A DNA stretch of 64,000 nucleotides, taken from assembly GCF_030816965.1 (NCBI RefSeq), contig NZ_JAUSYQ010000002.1, forward strand, positions 8,112,001-8,176,000. The letters are read 5' to 3'. A program made the translations under genes and the position numbers. Under the pieces are notes generated by a model. That model was given only the letters and a program-made list of their open reading frames with translations. It was not told the origin of the DNA and did not search any database. This document shows, piece after piece, positions 8,614 through 16,875 of this stretch (the first letter of the stretch is position 1; each line of letters opens with the position of its first letter). Source of the stretch: Streptomyces canus (GTDB lineage Bacteria > Actinomycetota > Actinomycetes > Streptomycetales > Streptomycetaceae).

Positions 8614-9732
8614 TCACGCGGTGAGGGTCGGGCTGATGATGAAGTTGCTGAAGCCGCCGTTGCGCTGGGCGATTCCGCCGATGGCGTCGTTGACCTGCTC
8701 CAGCGGGAACACCTGGTGTTCCAGCGGGCCGAGATCCAGCAGGCCCCCCTCGACCATGTCGGCCATGGCCTGGCCCTCGCCGGAGGTGAACCACGCCGAG
8801 CCGATCAGCCGCAGCTGCTGGTCCATCATCCGGTGGATGTCGATGGGCAGGTCACCGGCGACGGCGCCGATGTTCACCGCGATGCCGCCGCGCGCCATGG
8901 CGCGCATGCCGGCCCGGAAGGTCTCGTGCGGGGCGCCGGGGCCGAGCGCGTCGATGTAGATGTCGACGCCGTAGCCGTCGGTCTGCTCGTGGATCCACTC
9001 GTCGACCGGGCCGTCGTCGAGGGAGTGCAGGTTCAGCCGGCCGTTCGCCAGCTTGCCGACCTGGTCGAGCAGGCCCTTGTCGCGGCCGGTGCCGTATACG
9101 TGGGTCAGGCCCAGGGCGGGGGCGAGGAGCGCGGCGCCGATGCCCAGGGTGCCGCTGATGCCGTTGATCAGAATCGTCTTGCCCGGTCCGGCCCCGGCCT
9201 TGCGGAGAGCGGAGTACATGGTGCCGAGGTAGCCGAAGCGGGCGGCTGCGTTGAACGACAGTGCGTCCGGCAGCTTCACCAGGCTGTAGGCGGGCGCCAC
9301 CATGTACTCGGCGAGGCCGCCCTGGTAGCGGTCGAGCAGGTCGAGCGCGGTCGGTGAGAAGCCGAAATACCCGGCGAAGGCGTAGCTGGCGCAGTTAATC
9401 GAGTCGTCGTTTCGACAGGACCGGCACGACCCGCAGGAACGGCCCGGGTTGACGTACACCCGGTCGCCCGGCTTGAACGCCTGGACGCCCTCACCCACGG
9501 CTTCGACCACGCCCGCCGGGTCCAGTCCGAAGATCGCCGGCAGGGTCGGCAGCGGGCTGTGTGGGAACCAGGTCGTCCACATGTTCAGGATGTTGGCCAG
9601 GTTCGGAACGATGTTGACGGCGTGGACGGCCACGCGGACGTCACCGGGGCCGGGCTCGGGAACGGGGAGTTCCTCGATCCTCATCGGCTCGCCGACGGCG
9701 TGCATCCGCGCGGCTCGCATGGTCGCACTCAT
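8614..9732 (-). CDS. MDR-family alcohol dehydrogenase lacking catalytic zinc ligands
   Basis: The 372-residue product begins at ATG 9732 behind GAGGAG; an upstream in-frame ATG at 9771 has no such site. The structural-zinc cysteine lobe is present (SCGSCRSCRNDDSINC) and the cofactor loop reads INGISGTLGIGAALL. The positions that normally supply the catalytic zinc Cys and His read NIVPNLANIL and FGLDPAGVV, so both appear absent. It may therefore work as a zinc-independent reductase rather than a classical alcohol dehydrogenase. It sits in the aromatic operon between the acyl-CoA ligase and the acyl-CoA dehydrogenase. Confidence 0.82.
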   Translation of the reverse strand: MSATMRAARMHAVGEPMRIEELPVPEPGPGDVRVAVHAVNIVPNLANILNMWTTWFPHSPLPTLPAIFGLDPAGVVEAVGEGVQAFKPGDRVYVNPGRSCGSCRSCRNDDSINCASYAFAGYFGFSPTALDLLDRYQGGLAEYMVAPAYSLVKLPDALSFNAAARFGYLGTMYSALRKAGAGPGKTILINGISGTLGIGAALLAPALGLTHVYGTGRDKGLLDQVGKLANGRLNLHSLDDGPVDEWIHEQTDGYGVDIYIDALGPGAPHETFRAGMRAMARGGIAVNIGAVAGDLPIDIHRMMDQQLRLIGSAWFTSGEGQAMADMVEGGLLDLGPLEHQVFPLEQVNDAIGGIAQRNGGFSNFIISPTLTA

Positions 9733-9805
9733 GGCGTCTCCTCGGGTATGGCTGGGGGAGACGGCGCCCACTGCGGCGCGGTCTCTGGGAGGTGTGGAGG
9801 GTGGG

Positions 9806-11257
9806 TCAGTTGTCCAGCAGCGTCGTCAGCCGCGCGCGCTGCAGCTTTCCGGTGGCCCCGCGGGGCAGTGCGGGTACGACGCACAGGCGCCGGGGCCACT
9901 TGTGCCGGGCGAGCCGGCCGTCGAGGTGACCGCGGATGTCGTCCAGGGTCGGCGTATCGGAGTCGGTGACGAGGAAGGCGGTCACGACCTCGCCCCAGAC
10001 CGGGTCCGGCGCCCCGGACACGGCTACCTCGACGACACCGGGGAAGTCGGCGAGGGCGTTCTCGACCTCGGCGGGATCGACGTTCTCCCCGCCGGTGATG
10101 ATGGTGTCCTTGAGCCGGCCGACGACCGAGAGGCGGCCCTCCGCGTCGAACCGTCCGCGGTCCCCGGTGTGGAACCAACCCGCCCGATCGATCACGGGAA
10201 CCGTTCCGGCGGCGGTCCAGTACGCGTCCGCCACCGACGGCCCCCGCACCCAGATCTCACCGGAGGAACCGGCCAGCGCGGTCGACCCGGTTGCGTCCAC
10301 GACCCTCAACTCGACGTCGGGGACCGGTGACCCGGTGGAGTCAGCCGTCTCGTCGGGCGCGGAGTACGTCACCCCGGCCGCGGTTTCCGTCAGCCCGTAG
10401 GAGTTGACCACACCGATCCCGCGCGCCCGGAACTGCTCGCGGGTGGCGGTCTGGGCCGGCGATCCGCCGGACAGGATCCACCGCAGGGTGTCCAGGTCGC
10501 CGCTGCCGAAGCGGGGGTGGCGGGTCAGCAGGGCGGACATGGCCGGCACAGCGAAGGCACAGGTGACCTTGTGGTCGAGGACCAGGTCGATGAACAGGTC
10601 CGGGTCGAAGCGCGGGGCCAGGATCACCGTCCCGCGCCGCGCCCAGGTGTACTGCGGAAGGCCGCCGAGCACGGCCACGTGGGCCAGCGGCGTGGAGACG
10701 AGGGCGGTGTCGTCCTCTCCGACGGGCAGCCGCGACAGGCCGCCCGCCATGCTCCAGTACAGGTTGTCGTGGGTCAGCGCGACTCCCTTGGGGCGTCCGG
10801 AGGTGCCGGACGTGAACGCGATGATCGCGATGTCCGAGCCGGTCGGGGGCTCTCCGGCGACGGGCGCGGACGGTTCGTCGTCGACGTGCAGGTCGTCCCA
10901 CGTCAGGCGGATGCCCGTCCCGTCCGGGAATCCCTCGCCGCCCACCACCGCACGCGGCGCGGTGTCCTCGCAGACGACGGTGAGCTCGCCCGTGGTCACC
11001 TGCGGATGGAGCGGAACGAGCACCGCCCCCATCCGCGTCACCGCGAACAGCGTGATCAGGGCCTCGGGCCGGGCCGCGCCCTGCATCACCACGCGATCGC
11101 CCTTGCGCACCCCGTACTTGTCGAGGCGGGCCGCGGTCCGCCGTACGGCCAGGTCCAGTTCGGCATAGGTCCAGGTCCGGTCCTCGAAGACGAGGGCGGT
11201 CCGGGACCCGGCCTCGACCGCGGTGGTGAGGAGGTGGGCGCCGAAGGTGCTCGTCAT
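9806..11257 (-). CDS. AMP-forming acyl-CoA synthetase / aryl-CoA ligase
   Basis: The 483-residue product is an ANL-superfamily adenylating enzyme. FTSGTSGRPKGVALTH (about residues 150-165) is the P-loop-like A3 motif, SYGLTETAAG is A5, WFHTGDRGRFD is A7, GRLKDTIITGGENV is A8, and the C-terminal catalytic lysine lies in PRGATGKLQRARL. It would activate a carboxylate to the acyl-CoA that feeds the dehydrogenases encoded downstream. An ATGA overlap couples it to the ferredoxin reductase gene. The substrate is unknown; an aromatic acid or a ring-cleavage product is likely from context. Confidence 0.87.
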   Translation of the reverse strand: MTSTFGAHLLTTAVEAGSRTALVFEDRTWTYAELDLAVRRTAARLDKYGVRKGDRVVMQGAARPEALITLFAVTRMGAVLVPLHPQVTTGELTVVCEDTAPRAVVGGEGFPDGTGIRLTWDDLHVDDEPSAPVAGEPPTGSDIAIIAFTSGTSGRPKGVALTHDNLYWSMAGGLSRLPVGEDDTALVSTPLAHVAVLGGLPQYTWARRGTVILAPRFDPDLFIDLVLDHKVTCAFAVPAMSALLTRHPRFGSGDLDTLRWILSGGSPAQTATREQFRARGIGVVNSYGLTETAAGVTYSAPDETADSTGSPVPDVELRVVDATGSTALAGSSGEIWVRGPSVADAYWTAAGTVPVIDRAGWFHTGDRGRFDAEGRLSVVGRLKDTIITGGENVDPAEVENALADFPGVVEVAVSGAPDPVWGEVVTAFLVTDSDTPTLDDIRGHLDGRLARHKWPRRLCVVPALPRGATGKLQRARLTTLLDN

Positions 11258-12495
11258 GCCCTCACCTCCGCCGCGCGTCTGGCCCGGGCGAGAGCGCCGA
11301 GAGTCGTCCCCGCCAGGTCGCCGGCGGAGACCGGCGTCCGACGCTCCAGCAACCGGCGGGCGGCCAGATGTTCGGCGGGCCAGTTCAAGGTCTCCACGGC
11401 CACCAGCAGACCGTCGCGGAAGGCGTACCCGGCCAGCCGCTCCGGGGAGTCGCCGGGCACGAGGCGCACCTCATCGGCAGGGGAACGCAGCCCAGCGATC
11501 TGCAACTTGAGGTCGCCCTGGTCGCTCCAGAACCACGGCAGACTCTCGTACGAGGCGGGCGAGCCGGCGATGCGTCGGCCGACCAGCGTCCCCTGGTCGA
11601 TGGCGTTCTGCACCGACTCCAGCCGGACCGGCCCCTCCGCGTGCGGATGCGGATGGCGGGCGCAGTCACCGACGGCGGAGATCCGGGGATCGGTGACCGA
11701 GCGCAGCTGCTCGTCCACGACCACGCCGTCGTCCACGGCCAGTCCGGCCTCCCGGGCCAGGTCATCCCGGGGGATGGCGCCGATGCCGTAGACGACGAGG
11801 TCGGCGGCCAGGTGCTCGCGGTCTGTGACGACCCGATCCAGCCGGCCCGGTCCCTCCAGGGCCCGTACGCCCGTCCCGGTCAGGACCTGGAGACCGGCAT
11901 GCTCGTGCCGTTCCCGCAGGGGGAGCTCCAGCTCCGGTGACACGGCCCGGCTCAGCAACCGGTCGGCCAGTTCCACCACGGTCACCCGTGCGCCGCGTGC
12001 CAGCGCGACCCGGGCCAGCTCGAGGCCGATGAACCCGCCGCCCACGACGACCACGTCACGGGCCGTCGTCAGTGCCCGGCCGATGGTCAGGGCGTCGTCG
12101 AGCGAGCGCAGGGCGTGGACGCCGTCCAGCTCGGCGCCGGGGACGGGCAGCGGACGGTTGCGCGCACCGGTAGCCAGCACGAGATGGGCGTAGGGAACGC
12201 GGGCCCCGGTGCGGGAGACGACCGTGGCGGCGGCGGTGTCGAGGGCGACCACGTCGTCCCCGAGCCGCAGGTCGATGTTCCGCTCGCGGTAGAAGGACTC
12301 CGGCACCAGCTCGACGCGGAGACCCTCCGGCTCGGTGTGGGCCTTCTTCGACAACGGCGGTCGCTGGTAAGGCAGATGGTGCTCGGCGGCGAACACGGTG
12401 ACCGGAGCGTCGTAGCCGGATGCGCGCAGTGTCGACACGACGCTGAATGCGGCCTGTCCGCCGCCGACGACGACCACGCCCGCCGTGCTCGTCAT
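11254..12495 (-). CDS. Ferredoxin reductase, FAD-dependent (rhodocoxin reductase type)
   Basis: The 413-residue product has an N-terminal FAD-binding loop (VVVVGGGQAAFS), HLPYQRPPLSK, an NAD-binding loop (VVVVGGGFIGLELA) and AVGDCARHPH, followed by a C-terminal domain with WFWSDQGDLKLQIAG. These are the features of the putidaredoxin/rhodocoxin reductase family, which pass electrons from NAD(P)H to a [2Fe-2S] ferredoxin. Start and stop overlaps with the ferredoxin and ligase genes show operon organisation. It completes a three-component P450 system with the next two genes. Confidence 0.9.
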   Translation of the reverse strand: MTSTAGVVVVGGGQAAFSVVSTLRASGYDAPVTVFAAEHHLPYQRPPLSKKAHTEPEGLRVELVPESFYRERNIDLRLGDDVVALDTAAATVVSRTGARVPYAHLVLATGARNRPLPVPGAELDGVHALRSLDDALTIGRALTTARDVVVVGGGFIGLELARVALARGARVTVVELADRLLSRAVSPELELPLRERHEHAGLQVLTGTGVRALEGPGRLDRVVTDREHLAADLVVYGIGAIPRDDLAREAGLAVDDGVVVDEQLRSVTDPRISAVGDCARHPHPHAEGPVRLESVQNAIDQGTLVGRRIAGSPASYESLPWFWSDQGDLKLQIAGLRSPADEVRLVPGDSPERLAGYAFRDGLLVAVETLNWPAEHLAARRLLERRTPVSAGDLAGTTLGALARARRAAEVRA

Positions 12496-12815
12496 ACCTG
12501 CTCCTCGGGTACGTGGACGACCAGGCCGTCGAGGGCGTCGGAGAGGTGGATCTGGCAGCTGAGCCGGCTGGTGGGCCGGCGTTCGGCGGCGGTGAAGTCC
12601 AGCATCTCGTCCTCAACGTCGTTCGGTGGGCCTACCAGCTCGGCCTGTTCCGAGTCGACGTAGACGTGGCAGGTGGCGCAGGAGGCGTTGCCGCCGCACT
12701 CGGCGACGATGCCTTCGACGCCGCCTGAGACGGCCGCCTGCATGAGCACGGTCCCCGACGCGGCAATGACTTTGCGTTCGGTCCCGTCGGGCAGCTGGAA
12801 GATGACGGTGGGCAT
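12492..12815 (-). CDS. [2Fe-2S] ferredoxin, putidaredoxin/rhodocoxin type
   Basis: The 107-residue product carries the cluster ligands in ECGGNASCATCHVYV (Cys-x5-Cys-x2-Cys) and a fourth Cys in RLSCQIHL, the adrenodoxin-type arrangement. It is the electron carrier between the reductase (overlapping by four bases) and the P450 100 bases upstream. That gap holds an imperfect GATCG..CGATC inverted repeat but no clear promoter. Confidence 0.92.
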   Translation of the reverse strand: MPTVIFQLPDGTERKVIAASGTVLMQAAVSGGVEGIVAECGGNASCATCHVYVDSEQAELVGPPNDVEDEMLDFTAAERRPTSRLSCQIHLSDALDGLVVHVPEEQV

Positions 12816-12915
12816 GAAGTCCTCCCGATGGGGACGGCTCAGGCGGCTCTACCTTCTTGATCGGTCGATCGAGCCATTCGTGCAGTTGGGTCGCCCAGGG
12901 TGCTGGGTGTGGCTG

Positions 12916-14142
12916 TCAGGCGGTTGCTTGCCAGGTGACGTCGAGCGAGGTGAGCCCGCGGAAGACCCAGCCGTCCAGGCTGCCCGCGGCGGAGCCGCTG
13001 TCGGATGCTGTCGCGCCGTCGTCGAGGCGGAGTCCCTTCAGACGGCTGAAGACGAGGGGCCAGGCGATGGCGCTGACCTCGTGGCGCGCGACCCATGCGC
13101 CCATGCAGAAGTGCGGTCCGCCGCCGAAGGCGAGGTGGGGGCGGTGCGGTCGGTCGAGGTCGAACTCGTCGGCCCGTTCGAAGACCGACTCGTCGCGGTT
13201 GCCCGAGGCGATGACGAGGGCGACGCGGCTGCCCGCGGGCAGGGTGACGCCGGCAATCTCGTAGTCCTGGGTGAGCTGGCGGGGATACATGCCGATCGGC
13301 GAGATCCAGCGGGCGGTCTCCTCGAAGACCCGCTTCCAGGCCGATGGGTCCTTGAGTGCCCGGTCCAGAGCGTCGGGCCGTTGAAGCAGCGCCCAGGCGC
13401 CCACGCCGAACACGTCGCGCGGCTCGTTGACGCCTCCGCCGATGATGACCTTGACGTTGTTCTGGATCTCGGCGAGTGCCACCGGGTCGGCCGCGTGGAC
13501 CATGGAGGAGATCACCGAGCCGTCGGGCTCGCGGCGTGTGACCTCCGCCATCTCGGCCACCGCTTCCTCGATGGCCCGGGTCGCGCGCTCGGCGCGCAGC
13601 CAGATGTCGGGGTCGTCGGCGTAGTTGCTGTTGCCGTCCATCATCGCCCGCGACCAGTCGGCGATGTCGGCGGCGCTCGCGTTGCGCAGGCCCAGTACCA
13701 GGGCCAGGTTGGCGGCGACGAGCGGCTCGGCGAAGTCGCGTATGAGGTCGCCCTCGCCGCGGCCGGCGATCCGGTCGAGCAGCTTGTGCGCGGTGCGCTC
13801 GAAGGCGGCGGCCCACTGGTCGCGGACCTGGCGGGGCCGGGTGGGCGGCTCGGCCGCGGCCCGCAGACGCCGGTGGTCCGGGTCGTCCTCGCGGAGCATG
13901 TTGGGGCCGACCGTGCGCAGCAGCAGCGAGCCCTCCTCGCGGGAGCTGAAGACCTCGGGCAGCTTCTCGGCGTGGACTATGTCGTCGTACCGGGTGAGCA
14001 GGTGCCGCCCCACGGAGGGGACCCAGGCGAGCGGTGCGGTGCGCCGCAGCTCCGCGTAGGCGGGGTAGGGGTCGCGGCGCAGCTCGGCGAGATCGAGCTC
14101 GACGACGGGCGCGCCCGGCGCCGCGGTCGTCAGGGCGCTCAT
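12916..14142 (-). CDS. Cytochrome P450, CYP255/GcoA-like (candidate aromatic O-demethylase)
   Basis: The 408-residue product has the heme loop FGGGPHFCMGAW with the Cys thiolate ligand and the ExxR motif in EETARW. The I-helix reads IIGGGVNEPRDV in place of the usual AGxxT, and the protein ends GWVFRGLTSLDVTW. From memory both features resemble guaiacol O-demethylase GcoA (I-helix with QEP, end GWGFRGPTSLHVTW). Unlike GcoAB, the partners here are a separate ferredoxin and reductase. A methoxy- or alkoxy-aromatic substrate is therefore plausible. The gene overlaps the cupin gene by ATGA and is near the promoter of the operon. Confidence 0.85.
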   Translation of the reverse strand: MSALTTAAPGAPVVELDLAELRRDPYPAYAELRRTAPLAWVPSVGRHLLTRYDDIVHAEKLPEVFSSREEGSLLLRTVGPNMLREDDPDHRRLRAAAEPPTRPRQVRDQWAAAFERTAHKLLDRIAGRGEGDLIRDFAEPLVAANLALVLGLRNASAADIADWSRAMMDGNSNYADDPDIWLRAERATRAIEEAVAEMAEVTRREPDGSVISSMVHAADPVALAEIQNNVKVIIGGGVNEPRDVFGVGAWALLQRPDALDRALKDPSAWKRVFEETARWISPIGMYPRQLTQDYEIAGVTLPAGSRVALVIASGNRDESVFERADEFDLDRPHRPHLAFGGGPHFCMGAWVARHEVSAIAWPLVFSRLKGLRLDDGATASDSGSAAGSLDGWVFRGLTSLDVTWQATA

Positions 14143-14669
14143 GAGGTTCCTCCCGCGCCCATCAGGACGAAGAACACCGTGGCGGGCTCCGTGCCGAGGT
14201 TGCGCCAGGCGTGCCGGGTGGCGTTCTGCACGATGAGGTCACCGGGCTTCAGCACCGCGGTCTCGCCGCCGTCGAGGTCGAGGACGATCTCGCCGCTCAG
14301 GACGACGCCGTAGTCGACGGTGGGCGTGGTGTGCATGCCGGGGTTGTCGGGCTCGAAGAGCTCGGCGAGGCCGGGGCTGGCCTCCAGCTGCTCGGCCGCC
14401 GCGGCGATCGGGTCCCAGCTCGGGTCGGCGTAGACACTGGCCGGCGGGAAGGTGACGGTCAGCGCTACGGTCTCGCCCGGAGCGGGCACGAAGGACTTCA
14501 GGGACGCCGTCGGGTCGGCCGACGGGACGGCGGGTGCGGCCGTGTTCCACACGAGGGACCGGGCGAAGCCGGCGGTGTGGGTGAACTGAAGGGTGCGCGG
14601 CGGCTCGCCGTCACTGACGATCACGGGCTTGCCGCTCGGGCTGACACCGGTGACGACTCGACGGACCAT
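14139..14669 (-). CDS. Cupin-domain protein, first gene of the aromatic operon
   Basis: The 176-residue product has a C-terminal cupin barrel: HTTPTVDYGVVLSGEIVLDL, then GGETAVLKPGDLIVQNATRH. It contains the PG turn and a few possible metal-binding His residues, fewer than in classical cupin dioxygenases. It may bind or sense a small aromatic ligand or act as an isomerase or chaperone; nothing decides this. It is the first gene of the P450 operon, 29 bases downstream of the shared operator, and overlaps the P450 gene. Confidence 0.8.
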   Translation of the reverse strand: MVRRVVTGVSPSGKPVIVSDGEPPRTLQFTHTAGFARSLVWNTAAPAVPSADPTASLKSFVPAPGETVALTVTFPPASVYADPSWDPIAAAAEQLEASPGLAELFEPDNPGMHTTPTVDYGVVLSGEIVLDLDGGETAVLKPGDLIVQNATRHAWRNLGTEPATVFFVLMGAGGTS

Positions 14670-14697
14670 GATTCTCTCCCTTGAGAAACCAACCTAC

Positions 14698-14720
14698 TGT
14701 TAGACGCTTGACGGTAAAAG
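14698..14720. promoter_or_regulatory. Probable MarR operator upstream of the cupin-P450 operon
   Basis: The plus strand reads TGTTAGAC, one base, then CTTGACGGT, and continues for five more bases to 14720. The same 23 bases, with three mismatches, occur on the minus strand at 16838-16860 between the divergent dioxygenase and CMD genes. The site lies 29 bases before the cupin start. The MarR gene just upstream (14793-15335) is the obvious candidate for the protein that binds it. Confidence 0.7.
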
Positions 14721-14792
14721 TTCTTACTGATCTCGACGAGTGCGGTCCGGCGGCTCCGAGCACGAGTCGGTGGGCCGGTTCCCCGGGCCCGG

Positions 14793-15335
14793 TCACTCCG
14801 CGGGCGGGGTCTCCTGGTTGACCAGCGTACGCAGCAGGTGGACCAGTTCACTGAGCTGATCGTCGCGGAGTACGGCGGTCCAGGCCCGCTCGCGCTTGGT
14901 CTGCGCCTGGATCGCGAGCCGCAGTGTCTCCTGGCCCTCCGGGGTGAGCTCGACGAACAGCTGACGGCGGTCGGTCTCGACGCGTTCACGTGTGACCAGA
15001 CCACGGCTCTCCAGGGTCGCCAGCGCGCTCGAGATGCTGGCGCGGGTGGACCCCGAGACCCGGCCGATGTCCTGTTGGCCGAGCGGGCCGTAGATCCACA
15101 GGGCGTTCAGGATCCGGAAGCCCGCCCAGGTCAGGCCCAGCGGCCGGTGGACGTGCTTCTCGAAGTCCTTGGTCAGCCGGGCCTCGAGGCGGGTGAGGTC
15201 GGTGACCATCTCGATCGCGTCGAGGTCCCGCGGATCAGTGGTGCCCAGCTCACGATGGTGGTGGCGCAGGAGTTCGGAGAACTCCCGGGTTCGGCTGGGG
15301 CCCGTGGTGCCCGGCTCGCGCACGGTGTCCGTCAC
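14793..15335 (-). CDS. MarR-family transcriptional regulator
   Basis: The 180-residue product starts at GTG 15335; an open frame running further upstream lies over the hydrolase gene. The winged-helix region runs from GPLGQQDIGRVSGSTRASISSAL through TLESRGLVTRERVETDRRQLFVELT, the standard MarR layout, flanked by dimerisation helices. It is the third gene of the CMD-FAH-MarR operon, 23 bases after the hydrolase. It probably represses both leftward operons and the dioxygenase from the repeated 23-base operator until a pathway aromatic or CoA ester binds. The ligand is unknown. Confidence 0.88.
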   Translation of the reverse strand: MTDTVREPGTTGPSRTREFSELLRHHHRELGTTDPRDLDAIEMVTDLTRLEARLTKDFEKHVHRPLGLTWAGFRILNALWIYGPLGQQDIGRVSGSTRASISSALATLESRGLVTRERVETDRRQLFVELTPEGQETLRLAIQAQTKRERAWTAVLRDDQLSELVHLLRTLVNQETPPAE

Positions 15336-15358
15336 GATCTCGCGCCTTCCGTTCGATT

Positions 15359-16207
15359 TCAACCGGCGATGACCGGGTTGACCATAGTGCCGACGCCGGT
15401 GACCTCGGTCCGCAGGACCTTGCCCTCGGTGAGGTACAGCCGTGGGGTGCGGCGCACACCGCAGCCGGCCGGGGTGCCGGTGAAGATCAGGTCGCCGGGC
15501 TCGAACGTCACCCGCTTCGACAGCCAGGCGATCAGCTCGGGCACGCTGAAGATGAGGTCGGAGGTGCGGCCCCGCTGCACCTCGAGGTCGTCGACCCAGC
15601 CGGCCACCTCGATGTCGTCCGGGTCCTCGAACTCGTCGAGGGTCACCAGGTAGGGGCCGATCGGGCTGAAGGTGTCGTACGACTTCGGCAGCGTGAACTG
15701 GTTGATCGGCTTGCGCCACTGCTCCTTGCGGTCGCTGATGTCCTGGCCGGCGGTCACGCCCGCCACGTACGACCAGGCGTCGGCCTCGGGGATGTTCTTG
15801 CCGGTGCGGCCCATGACGACCACCAGTTCGGCCTCGTAGTCGACCTTGTCGTACTGCGGCTCCACGACGATCGCGTCGTAGGGGCCGACCACGGACGACG
15901 CGAACTTGGCGAACACCGACGGCTCGTCGGGGACCGGGAGATTCGACTCCTCGGCGTGTGCCCGGTAGTTGAGGGCGACCCCGATGGCCTTGTACGGCTT
16001 GGCGACCCGGCCCAGTTCGCGCGGGTCGAACTCCCGCCAGTCCGCCTCCGCGGCCCGCTCGGCGAGGGTGCGCAGCTCGTCCTGGAGGGACAGGTCGGCC
16101 AGCACCTCCAGGCGCGGCTCGATCGCCCCCTTGCTCGCGTCGGCGATGTCGAGGGCACGGTCGTCGCGTACGACGACGGGGCGGCCGGCGAGGTTGGCGA
16201 GCTTCAT
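15359..16207 (-). CDS. Fumarylacetoacetate hydrolase (FAH)-family protein
   Basis: The 282-residue product begins at ATG 16207, overlapping the stop of the CMD gene. Family hallmarks are ALNYRAHAEESNL (His/Glu of the active site), DYEAELVVVMGRTGKNI (acidic metal ligands), GVTAGQDISDR, KSYDTFSPIGPYLV, and the end GDLIFTGTPAGCGV. FAH-fold enzymes hydrolyse, hydrate or decarboxylate 2-keto acids formed after meta cleavage of an aromatic ring. With the extradiol dioxygenase encoded divergently, it probably processes the ring-fission product. Confidence 0.88.
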   Translation of the reverse strand: MKLANLAGRPVVVRDDRALDIADASKGAIEPRLEVLADLSLQDELRTLAERAAEADWREFDPRELGRVAKPYKAIGVALNYRAHAEESNLPVPDEPSVFAKFASSVVGPYDAIVVEPQYDKVDYEAELVVVMGRTGKNIPEADAWSYVAGVTAGQDISDRKEQWRKPINQFTLPKSYDTFSPIGPYLVTLDEFEDPDDIEVAGWVDDLEVQRGRTSDLIFSVPELIAWLSKRVTFEPGDLIFTGTPAGCGVRRTPRLYLTEGKVLRTEVTGVGTMVNPVIAG

Positions 16208-16794
16208 GCGGGCACTTCCTTCTGAACGGCCTGGTCGGCGGGGTGGGGGAGGGGCAGGGTGAGGTCGCCCTCGACCTGGACGCCGAGCGTGTTGATGACG
16301 GTGGCGATGGTCAGGTACTGGCCGACGGTGTAGAGGACGTCGATGACCTGCTCGGTACTCAGGTGGTCCGTCAGCCGGTTCCACAGCTCGTCGTCCACGC
16401 CCTGCCGGTCGACGAGCGAGTCGGTGGCGGTGAGCAGCACCCGGTCGAGGTCGCCGAGTCCGTCCCACGCGCCGGTCGCGGCCGCCAGGATCGCCTCGTC
16501 GGACAGGCCGGCCCGGCGGGCGATACGCACGTGCTGGTCCCACTCGTAGGCCGCCTGCGCCCGGGCGGCGATCCGCAGGATCATCAGCTCCCGGGACGGC
16601 AGCGGCAGGGTGTTCTTGCCCAGCACATGGTTGCTGAAGACGAGGTAACGGCGCAACGCGTCCTCGTGGTGGGCCAGGGTCGCCCAGATCGTGTGGATCC
16701 GGCCGTCCTGGTCGCGGTACGGCGCCAGCGACGCCAGTGTCTTCTCCTGCAGGTCGGTCTCGTCGACGGGCTGCAGGCGGGGTTTCTCCGGCAT
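16204..16794 (-). CDS. Carboxymuconolactone decarboxylase-family (AhpD-like) protein
   Basis: The 196-residue all-helical product carries the core ELMILRIAARAQAAYEWDQHVRIARRAGLSDEAI split over about residues 68-105. The Glu and His of the E-W-x-x-H motif are kept but the AhpD-type Cys pair is absent, so peroxidase chemistry is unlikely. Related proteins occur in many aromatic-degradation operons, often without known activity. It is the first gene of the operon, and its promoter region is shared with the divergent dioxygenase. Confidence 0.85.
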   Translation of the reverse strand: MPEKPRLQPVDETDLQEKTLASLAPYRDQDGRIHTIWATLAHHEDALRRYLVFSNHVLGKNTLPLPSRELMILRIAARAQAAYEWDQHVRIARRAGLSDEAILAAATGAWDGLGDLDRVLLTATDSLVDRQGVDDELWNRLTDHLSTEQVIDVLYTVGQYLTIATVINTLGVQVEGDLTLPLPHPADQAVQKEVPA

Positions 16795-16837
16795 CGGAGT
16801 CCTCCTCGGCTCGATGACGGCAAGGTATTCGTCAGAG

Positions 16838-16868
16838 CCTTGACCGTCAAGGGTCTAACAAATATCGT
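16838..16868. promoter_or_regulatory. Divergent promoter with MarR operator; probable leaderless start for the dioxygenase
   Basis: The palindrome CCTTGAC-C-GTCAAGG (16838-16852) lies in a 23-base site that matches 14698-14720 in reverse orientation. On the plus strand TTGACC (16840-16845) is followed after 17 bases by TATCGT (16863-16868), a fair -35/-10 pair placing transcription start close to the ATG at 16876. No ribosome binding site is visible, so the message is probably leaderless. On the minus strand TTGACG uses the other palindrome arm, with TACCTT 17 bases further as a weaker -10 for the CMD operon. A bound repressor would block both. Confidence 0.65.
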
Positions 16869-16875
16869 CCTCGGC

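Noticed and set aside
12845..12870. GATCG..CGATC inverted repeat between ferredoxin and P450 genes as an operator
   Set aside because: Short, imperfect and inside an operon; chance occurrence in GC-rich DNA is likely.
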